Origin: Armatimonadota bacterium
GTDB lineage: Bacteria; Armatimonadota; Fimbriimonadia; Fimbriimonadales; Fimbriimonadaceae
Reading direction: 5' to 3'
NCBI GenBank assembly: GCA_003516955.1
Contig: DPBN01000110.1
Location: 1 to 6,686, forward strand
Length of the DNA: 6,686 nucleotides
Shown: piece after piece, positions 1 through 5,645 of the stretch
Layout: the number at the start of each line of letters is the position of its first letter
Numbering within the stretch: position 1 is the first letter of the stretch
Position numbers and translations under genes: made by a program
Notes under the pieces: generated by a model
Databases searched by the model: none
The model's input: only the letters and a program-made list of their open reading frames with translations
Told to the model about the DNA's origin: nothing

Positions 1-614
1 CCCACCGCCTCGCCCTGCGGCGCATCGAGCTGTCCGGCGACGGAACGGGCCCGACGATCGGCTCCGAGCTGAACTACGTGCTTCCCGAGAAGGCCCTTCG
101 CCTCGCGCGGAACCTCCCGGCGCCCGAGGGCAAGCCGATCGAGATCCGGTTCGCCGAGCGGAGGATGGCGATCGACGTGCCGTCGGTGCGCCTCGTCTCC
201 CAGCTGATCGAGGGCACGTTCCCCGCCTACGAGCGGGTCATCCCGACGGAGTTCACCCGAACCTGGACCGTCGAGATCGACCAGCTGGCCGAGAAGATCA
301 AGCGCACGATGATCCTCGCGCGGGACAACGCGGGCCGCGTGTGCTTCTTCGGCGACGGCGACCAGCTGATCCTGACCGCGCGCAGCGAGGAGAAGGGCGA
401 GGCCAAGGAGGAGGTTCCGATGCTCTCCACCGGCCCTGCGCTCGAGACCGCCTTCAACGGAGCCTACGTGCTGGACGTGCTGAACGCCCTCTCCGGCATG
501 GGAGCCTCCGGCGTGCGGATCGAGATGACCGAGGGCCAGCGCCCGGCCGTGTTCCGGTCGGCGGACGACCCTGAGGGCTACCTCGCGGTCATCATGCCGA
601 TGGCGTTGCGTTGA
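1..614 (+). CDS. dnaN: DNA polymerase III beta subunit (sliding clamp), 5'-truncated
   Basis: This is the C-terminal 203 residues or so of the ring-shaped clamp that holds the replicative polymerase on DNA; the start lies before the window. The frame runs from base 3 and opens with HRLAL, the clamp motif that follows TDG and lines the partner-peptide pocket (compare H175-R176-L177 of E. coli). Downstream come SQLIEGTFPAYERVIP, the clear counterpart of the family's FPDYxxVxP segment that begins the third domain, and the C-terminal VIMPM, matching the MPMRL end of the E. coli protein. The last residues read MPMALR, so the usual Arg after MPM is Ala and one extra residue follows. With a family length near 370, about 165 residues are missing upstream. 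An ATG-like internal start near base 78 is not the true start because the homology continues before it. Identification is very secure; only the upstream part is unseen. Confidence 0.96.
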   Translation, partial: HRLALRRIELSGDGTGPTIGSELNYVLPEKALRLARNLPAPEGKPIEIRFAERRMAIDVPSVRLVSQLIEGTFPAYERVIPTEFTRTWTVEIDQLAEKIKRTMILARDNAGRVCFFGDGDQLILTARSEEKGEAKEEVPMLSTGPALETAFNGAYVLDVLNALSGMGASGVRIEMTEGQRPAVFRSADDPEGYLAVIMPMALR

Positions 615-644
615 AAGTCGGTGTAGTTTCCGGACGGGTATAGT
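611..644 (+). promoter_or_regulatory. Possible promoter for the acyl-CoA dehydrogenase/ETF operon
   Basis: A TATAGT hexamer at 639-644 resembles a sigma-70 -10 box and stands out in the GC-rich gap after dnaN. The best -35-like hexamer is TTGAAA at 611-616, overlapping the dnaN stop codon, but the spacer is 22 bp, longer than the usual 16-18. No TGn extended -10 is present. If the box is used, transcription would start near 650-652 and give a leader of about 90 nt. The call rests on the -10 match and its position only. A different sigma factor or read-through from dnaN is possible. Confidence 0.35.
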
Positions 645-651
645 GGGAGAG

Positions 652-709
652 CGCGCCCGCGCTGGGTCTTTGGACTCACTGCAGCCCATGGGCCGCCGGC
701 GCGGGCGCG
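652..709 (+). repeat. 14-bp GC-rich inverted repeat (leader hairpin) upstream of the operon
   Basis: Bases 652-665 pair with 696-709 over 14 positions, all Watson-Crick except one G-U (663 with 698), leaving a 30-nt loop. The core arms are GCGCCCGCGC and GCGCGGGCGC. The loop itself contains the perfect palindromes CTGCAG (679-684) and GCCCATGGGC (684-693). No T-run follows the right arm, so it is not a standard intrinsic terminator for dnaN. It ends 30 nt before the dehydrogenase start codon and begins about 7 nt after the TATAGT box, so it would sit at the extreme 5' end of an mRNA made from that box. The pairing is seen directly; a role in mRNA stability, attenuation or dnaN 3'-end formation is inference. 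Confidence 0.6.
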
Positions 710-739
710 ACGCACTCCACGCGAGGCCGGAACACCGCT

Positions 740-2971
740 ATGACCGACTCCAACCCGGGTTCTGCGAAGCCAACCCTCAAGACCCTTCCCGGCGACGACG
801 TTCGCCAGATTCTTTGGAGATACGCCGACCGATACGACCTCCAGATGGTCGTGCAGTCCGCCCGCTCGGTCGCCAGGGGCCTCGTCGCCCGGCTGGTGGC
901 GGAGGGAGCCCGGCACAGCCACGAGTGGACCCCGGACAAGCAGCGGCTCCTGGATGCCATGGACGAGGCCGGCATCACGGCCGTGGCCATCGACCCGGAG
1001 CACGGCGGATACATCCCCGGACCGAAGAACCTGGCCTTGGCGCTCGTGGCGTTCGAGCTTTCGTGGGTCGACGCCGGCGCGGCGACGGCCAGCCTGGCCG
1101 GCAACCTCGCCCTGGCGCCGATCCATGAGCGCGGGACGCCCGAGCAGGTGGCCAAGTACATGGGCGGAGCCGTCCCGGCGGCACCCGGCGAGGATCGTCG
1201 CACCCTGCGCGGCGCGTTCGCCCTCACGGAGCCGATCCCCTACGTGGGCGTCGACACGAACACCATGGCGGGCCGCGTGCGCGTGGCCGAGTGGAAGGAA
1301 GGCGAGGAGCCGATGCTCCACGTGGACAAGCGCGGCCGCTTCATCACCAACGCCGCCTTCGCCAACTTCGTGTGCGCCGCGGTGGCCAGCGACGACCCGC
1401 GCATCAAAGGCTCCTGCATGATCATCCTCGAGGACACCGACGAGGGCGTGTGGGATCCCGGCTCGCCGACCCTCAAGCTGGTCCACCAGCTGTCCGCGAC
1501 GAACGACCCGATCTACAGCCTCAAGGTTCCCGCGTCGCGCATCATCGGCGGCTACACCGTGCAGGACGGCGTGATCGTGCCCAACTACTCGCACGCCGAG
1601 GTCATCGAGGCGGTCTTCCGGCGAACGCGCGTGACGGTGGGCCTCATGACCGCCGCCAAGCTGCTCTCGGCCGTCGAGCCGGTGATCCGCTACCATCGCC
1701 AGCGGTTCCGCGGCGGCGGACAGCTGCAGCCGGGGTCTCCCCGCTACGAGCTCGGCATCCAGCAGCGCGAGGACGCCCTGCACCGCCTGGTCGACGTGTG
1801 GGCCACGGGCGAGGCGGCGGCCTCGCTCGGCTTCTACACCGCCCGCCTGTTCGACGAGTTCGACCCGCTGGAGCGGGAGAAGGACCGCCTGTTCGCCGAG
1901 CGCGGGATCAAAGGCGCCCGAGCCCAGCTGAAGGCGTTCGCGGCGGTCAAGGACGCCGCGCTGGAGTTCATCCGGCTGGAGCACATGCCCGCCGACAAGC
2001 GCGACACGGCCCGCTACGAGGAGCTGCTGAACGACACTCTGGTCCAGTTCGTCGTGAAGGACGCGCTCTCGCAGGTGTTCTGCCCCGCCACCAAGCTTTG
2101 GAACACGGGCGTCGGGGCCAACATGATGCGCGAGGCCGTGAGCCTGATGGGCGGCTACGGCATCACGGAGGACTGCCCCGGCTTCCTCGGCCAAAAGTGG
2201 ATGGACGCCCAGCTGGAGGCCACCTACGAGGGCCCGGAGGCCGTGCAGCGCCGCCAGCTCACCGTCACGATGGTGAATGACCTCTTCCTGGCGCAGTTCC
2301 GGCACTGGATCCGGCAGATGCGGCAGATCGCAGCGAGAAAGCCCGGGACCGGCGCGTGCACGCTGGCCACGGCCATGGAGCTGTGGCTCTGGACGATCGA
2401 GCACCTGCAGAAGGCCAAGGACGCCAACGGCGACACGCTGTACCACGGCCAGCGGCAGGGGGTGGCCTTCCCGATGGCCGACGCGCTGAGCTGGCTGCTG
2501 GCCTCGCGGCAGCAGATCCTGGACGTCCTCGAGCTGGAGGAGAAGGGCAAGGACAACCCGGTCTTGGCCGACGGCTTCGAGGGCACCGTCGGGTTCCTCA
2601 CCGACCTGTGCCACGTGATGGCGGCCCGCGCCTCCGGCGAGGTCGGCAGGATCGCGGCCGAGCTGGTGTACGGCTACCTGCGCCATCCGAGCTGGGACGG
2701 CGACTGCGACTCCTGCTTCCGCGCCAGCGAGCTCGAGGCCGTCGCGTCGGTCGTGCCGGGATTCGACTCCTCGCCGCTCGAGGTAATCCAGGACGACAGC
2801 AGCCACGCGGACAAGGCCGGACCGTGCGTGCGCTTCCCTGGCATGGAACGCTTCCGGGAACTCCGCCTCAAGCTGGACGGATGCCTGACCGGCGCGCGCC
2901 TAGCGAAGGACCGCGCCGCCGCAGCCCTCACCGAGGTCATGATCCCCGAGGCGCTGGATTACCCGCGCTGA
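740..2971 (+). CDS. Acyl-CoA dehydrogenase, unusually long (743 aa)
   Basis: A flavoenzyme expected to oxidise an acyl-CoA to the trans-2-enoyl-CoA and pass electrons to ETF. Landmarks are ALTEP (161-165), F-ITN (201-204, matching W-ITN of human MCAD, where the Thr contacts the flavin), R297 before the C-terminal helical domain, RF at 322-323, GGYGITED from 471, and TYEGPEAVQR with E497 in the position of the MCAD catalytic base (Glu376). The usual GSD after TEP is replaced by a PYVGVD-type sequence. Between F323 and G471 lie 148 residues, about 80 more than in MCAD by eye, so the helical domain has an insertion. A further 246 residues follow E497, where MCAD has about 20; this tail carries C656xxC659 and resembles VLCAD/FadE-type long enzymes in size only. 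There are no signal peptide or membrane segments. The start at 740 is the first in-frame ATG after a stop at 641; the ribosome site is weak (GAGG at 723-726). The substrate is unknown; the size favours a long or bulky acyl chain, which is inference. Confidence 0.93.
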   Translation: MTDSNPGSAKPTLKTLPGDDVRQILWRYADRYDLQMVVQSARSVARGLVARLVAEGARHSHEWTPDKQRLLDAMDEAGITAVAIDPEHGGYIPGPKNLALALVAFELSWVDAGAATASLAGNLALAPIHERGTPEQVAKYMGGAVPAAPGEDRRTLRGAFALTEPIPYVGVDTNTMAGRVRVAEWKEGEEPMLHVDKRGRFITNAAFANFVCAAVASDDPRIKGSCMIILEDTDEGVWDPGSPTLKLVHQLSATNDPIYSLKVPASRIIGGYTVQDGVIVPNYSHAEVIEAVFRRTRVTVGLMTAAKLLSAVEPVIRYHRQRFRGGGQLQPGSPRYELGIQQREDALHRLVDVWATGEAAASLGFYTARLFDEFDPLEREKDRLFAERGIKGARAQLKAFAAVKDAALEFIRLEHMPADKRDTARYEELLNDTLVQFVVKDALSQVFCPATKLWNTGVGANMMREAVSLMGGYGITEDCPGFLGQKWMDAQLEATYEGPEAVQRRQLTVTMVNDLFLAQFRHWIRQMRQIAARKPGTGACTLATAMELWLWTIEHLQKAKDANGDTLYHGQRQGVAFPMADALSWLLASRQQILDVLELEEKGKDNPVLADGFEGTVGFLTDLCHVMAARASGEVGRIAAELVYGYLRHPSWDGDCDSCFRASELEAVASVVPGFDSSPLEVIQDDSSHADKAGPCVRFPGMERFRELRLKLDGCLTGARLAKDRAAAALTEVMIPEALDYPR

Positions 2972-2975
2972 GGAG
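2970..2975 (+). promoter_or_regulatory. Ribosome binding site of the ETF-QO gene
   Basis: GAGGAG overlaps the dehydrogenase stop codon (2969-2971) and lies 8 nt before the ATG at 2984. It supports that start over the in-frame ATG at 3014, which has no such site, and suggests translational coupling. Confidence 0.75.
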
Positions 2976-2983
2976 CCCCTGGC

Positions 2984-4813
2984 ATGGAGCAGCCCGGAAT
3001 CGAACGGCAATCGATGGAGGTGGACATCGCCTGCGTGGGCTTCGGACCCGCGATGGGCGGGTTCCTCACGACCCTCTCGCGGCACCTGACCGACGAGAGC
3101 GGCCAGCCGTTGCTGGAGAGCAAGGCGATGCCCGGTATGCCGCTCCAGGTCCTCTGCTACGAACGGGCCGACGACATCGCGTTCGGCGTCTCCGGCGTGG
3201 TGACCCGCGCCCGCGGCATCCGCGCGAGCTTTCCCGACCTCAAGCCGGAGGAGATTCCGATGGCCTGCGAGGTCCGCAGCGAGAAGACGGTGTACCTCCT
3301 CGATCCGATCGGAGCCAGCCGGCGAGGCACGGCCCTCAGGGCGCTGGACGCGCTGGTTCGGCCGCTGGCGGGCAAGCGCATGGCGATCGAGCTGCCCTAC
3401 ACCCCGCCCTTCCTCCGCAAGCACGGCGGGCTGATCCTCTCCATCGGGCAGTTCAACCAGTGGGTCGGGAACCGGCTGATGGCCAGCGGCGCCGTTCAGA
3501 TCTGGCCAGGCACGCCGGTCGAGAAGGCGCTGGTCGAGGATCACCGGGTGGTCGGCGTGCGCCTTGCCGACCAGGGCGTCGAGCGCGACGGTTCGCCAAC
3601 CCCGGGCTTCCTGCCGGGCATGGATGTGCGGGCCTCGCTCACGGTGGTCGGCGACGGGCCCGTGGGGCCGGTCGGACGCCAGCTCGACGAGGCCTTCGGC
3701 ATGCCGGAGGACCGTCGCCGCGAGCACTGGGCCGTCGGCATGAAGATGGTCGTCGAGCTGCCGGACGGCTGCGACCTTCCCGAGGGGACGGTGGTCCACA
3801 CCTTCGGCTTCCCCGAGCCGGAGATCTTCGGCTTCCTGTACGTGATGCCGGGGCGGCTCGCCTCGCTTGGCGTGTTCGTGCCCTCGTTCCTCGACAGCCC
3901 GGTCCGCACCACCTACCGCTACCTGCAGCACTGGATGCGCCATCCGTACCTCTGGCGCTGGCTGGAGGGCGGCACCATGCGGTCCTGGGGCGCCAAGACG
4001 CTCGCCGAGTACGGGAAGCAGGGGGAACCGTTCCTGGTCGGCGACGGGTACGCGCGCATTGGAGAGGGCTCGGGCAGCACCAACGTGCTGACGGGGTCGG
4101 GGGTCGACGAGGCGTGGACCACCGGCGTGCAACTCGCCGAGGGTGTCGTGGAACTGCTCCGCAAGGGTCAGCCCTTCACCCGTGAGAACCTCGCCGCCGA
4201 GTACGAGAGGCGCCGAAGGGAGAGCTGGGTCGAGTCTGAGGGGCGAGTGGCGGAACACGCCCGAGATGGCTTCACGCGAGGCTTTCTCACAGGCCTGATC
4301 GGGATGGGCCTGACCGGGCTGACTGGAGGCCGCTGGCACCCCAAGGCGGTCCGAAAGCCGATGCCTACGCTGGAAGAGTACTGCAAGGGCCGACTCGGCG
4401 CCGACGAGATCGCCCGGCTGCGGCGCGAGGCCGCCGAAAAGGGCGTGCCCCTCCACGACCTGGTGCTCGACGCCCTCGGCTGGCCGAAGATCGAGTACGA
4501 CGGCAAGCTGCTGGTCAGCCACCAAGATGCTTTGCTGCTGGGCGGAAAGGTGCAGGCGCCGGCTGGCTTCGCCGACCACGTCGTCTTCCTCTATCCCAAC
4601 CTGTGCGAGGAGTGCTCGCCGCAGCTGTGCGTCGAGATCTGCTCGGGCCAGGCGATCACCCCCAACCCGGAGGGGGGCAGGCCTCTGTTCGATCGGGAGA
4701 AGTGCGTGCACTGCGGGGCCTGCCTCTGGAACTGCCCCACCCCGACGCCGGAGGGTGCCTCGAACGTTTCGTTCCGGGCGGGCGCCGGCGGCCTGCATTC
4801 CGCGGAGAACTGA
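2984..4813 (+). CDS. ETF:quinone oxidoreductase with fused two-cluster ferredoxin-type tail (FixC-FixX-like)
   Basis: This monotopic membrane flavoprotein is expected to take electrons from reduced ETF and reduce quinone. It is 609 residues, close to bacterial and mitochondrial ETF-QO, and can be followed along human ETF-QO by eye: a Rossmann FAD motif GFGPAMGG (19-26), a GVSGVV segment matching TLSGAC, HGGLILSIGQFNQW matching HGNYIVRLGHLVSW, a late FAD region LVGDGYARIGEGSGS, and a glycine-rich hydrophobic stretch (433-449) where the family has its membrane-surface helix. The Rossmann motif has Met where the third Gly normally stands, with Gly next to it. The tail has C541xxC544x4C549x3C553 and C574xxC577xxC580x3C584. 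C553, C574, C577 and C580 correspond to the ligands of the single human [4Fe-4S] cluster; the other four could hold a second. EtfB starts 3 bp after the stop, with GGAG at 4804-4807 inside this gene. Alternative names are FixC/EtfC fused to FixX/EtfX. Confidence 0.92.
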   Translation: MEQPGIERQSMEVDIACVGFGPAMGGFLTTLSRHLTDESGQPLLESKAMPGMPLQVLCYERADDIAFGVSGVVTRARGIRASFPDLKPEEIPMACEVRSEKTVYLLDPIGASRRGTALRALDALVRPLAGKRMAIELPYTPPFLRKHGGLILSIGQFNQWVGNRLMASGAVQIWPGTPVEKALVEDHRVVGVRLADQGVERDGSPTPGFLPGMDVRASLTVVGDGPVGPVGRQLDEAFGMPEDRRREHWAVGMKMVVELPDGCDLPEGTVVHTFGFPEPEIFGFLYVMPGRLASLGVFVPSFLDSPVRTTYRYLQHWMRHPYLWRWLEGGTMRSWGAKTLAEYGKQGEPFLVGDGYARIGEGSGSTNVLTGSGVDEAWTTGVQLAEGVVELLRKGQPFTRENLAAEYERRRRESWVESEGRVAEHARDGFTRGFLTGLIGMGLTGLTGGRWHPKAVRKPMPTLEEYCKGRLGADEIARLRREAAEKGVPLHDLVLDALGWPKIEYDGKLLVSHQDALLLGGKVQAPAGFADHVVFLYPNLCEECSPQLCVEICSGQAITPNPEGGRPLFDREKCVHCGACLWNCPTPTPEGASNVSFRAGAGGLHSAEN

Positions 4814-4816
4814 ACG

Positions 4817-5626
4817 ATGAGCAACGGATACCACATCGTCGTGTGTGGCAGTCTGGTGCCGGATCCGCTCCAAACGCTGGAGCCGGTGACGACCCCGGAC
4901 GGCCCCGGTCTGAAGAACGAGTCGATGCTGCCCTCGGTGCTCGACCCTTGGGCGGCGCACGCGCTGTACGAGGCCGCGCACCTCGCCAAGAGCGTGCCCG
5001 GATCCAAGGTGTGGCTCGTGAGCCTCGGCCCCAAGGCGAAGCTGCAGCAGCTCATGATGGCTGTCGCCCAAAAGGCCTCCTTCGAGTTCGTGGCCGTCGA
5101 CGGATCCGCCAGTGGCTTCACCGACTCGTTCGAGACCGCCCAGGCGCTCGCCAAGGCGATCGAATCGATCGCCGGTCTGGACCGCCAGCGGCTGCTGCTG
5201 TTCGGCGGCTGCTCCTCGGCCTCCCGCGACGCCGGGACCACGGTCGGGATGGTCGGCGCCCTGCTGGGGATCGAGGAGCAGTTCCTCGCGGTCGACGAGA
5301 TCGTGCCCAACGACGACGGGTCGTTCCGCGTCAAGGAGCGCATCGAGGGGGCGCAGTACCTCGTTTCCGAGTGCGCGGGCGCGCCGGCGGTCTTGGCCTG
5401 GGCCACGGGCAACCTGCCCGAACCGCCGAACAACCCGCAGGTCGGCATGGCGAACATGCGCACCATCCTCCCCGCCCTCGCGAAGGCCCAGGCGGCTGGC
5501 AATCTGCGCGGATCTCTTCGCTTTGAGAGCGTCGAGACGCCCACCCAGCGCCGCGAGACGCGCGTCGTGAAGGACGCCGGCATCGACGAGATCGCCCAGG
5601 AGCTGGCGGAGTGGATCCGAGGCTGA
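4817..5626 (+). CDS. etfB: Electron transfer flavoprotein beta subunit (EtfB/FixA family), divergent
   Basis: EtfB pairs with EtfA and carries a bound nucleotide, AMP in ordinary ETFs and a second FAD in bifurcating ones. The protein has 269 residues, usual for EtfB (about 250-265). It follows the family pattern: an N-terminal strand HIVVCGSLVPDP, a D-PWAAHALYEAA helix (compare the N-P-D--A-E-A motif), GSKVWLVSLGPK, and LLLFGGCSSASRDAGTTVG (127-144-ish) at the nucleotide loop. Ordinary EtfB has a DxDxxQxGxxxA-type loop there; here the Gln/Val-Gly-Pro part is changed to D138-AGTTVG, so the bound nucleotide cannot be predicted. NLPEPPNNPQ followed by GMANMRTILPALAKA occupies the place of the NEPR-x-LPNIMKAKKK recognition loop, with M211 about where human Leu195 inserts into the dehydrogenase. 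The usual Lys-rich end of that loop is less basic. Placement between ETF-QO and EtfA confirms the assignment. Confidence 0.9.
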   Translation: MSNGYHIVVCGSLVPDPLQTLEPVTTPDGPGLKNESMLPSVLDPWAAHALYEAAHLAKSVPGSKVWLVSLGPKAKLQQLMMAVAQKASFEFVAVDGSASGFTDSFETAQALAKAIESIAGLDRQRLLLFGGCSSASRDAGTTVGMVGALLGIEEQFLAVDEIVPNDDGSFRVKERIEGAQYLVSECAGAPAVLAWATGNLPEPPNNPQVGMANMRTILPALAKAQAAGNLRGSLRFESVETPTQRRETRVVKDAGIDEIAQELAEWIRG

Positions 5627-5632
5627 AGGAGG
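5627..5632 (+). promoter_or_regulatory. Ribosome binding site deciding the etfA start
   Basis: AGGAGG lies directly after the etfB stop codon, within a longer AAGGAGGAG stretch. It abuts a possible GTG start at 5634 with almost no spacing, which would not work, and lies 13 nt before the ATG at 5646. A weaker GAGAG at 5636-5640 is 5 nt from the same ATG. The ATG is therefore preferred, giving MAGTLILIPVE as the N-terminus. Confidence 0.65.
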
Positions 5633-5645
5633 AGTGAGAGACACC

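Noticed and set aside
643..1128. Alternative + frame beginning in the leader and overlapping the dehydrogenase start
   Set aside because: Its product is Arg/Pro-rich with no recognisable motifs, and it overlaps the hairpin and the well-supported dehydrogenase frame.
578..2806. Minus-strand open frame of 742 codons opposite the dehydrogenase
   Set aside because: Its translation is rich in Arg, Gly, Val, His and Leu with no domain pattern. It is the antisense shadow of a GC-rich gene with clear homology on the + strand.
5155..5173. Perfect 9-bp inverted repeat with a single-base centre (GGCGATCGA-A-TCGATCGCC) inside etfB
   Set aside because: It lies mid-gene with no promoter nearby and encodes an ordinary helical segment (AIESIA). 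One such palindrome by chance in several kb of GC-rich coding DNA is plausible.
5634..5645. GTG start for etfA four codons upstream of the ATG
   Set aside because: The AGGAGG site would lie almost against the GTG, too close for initiation. The ATG at 5646 also gives the expected N-terminus.
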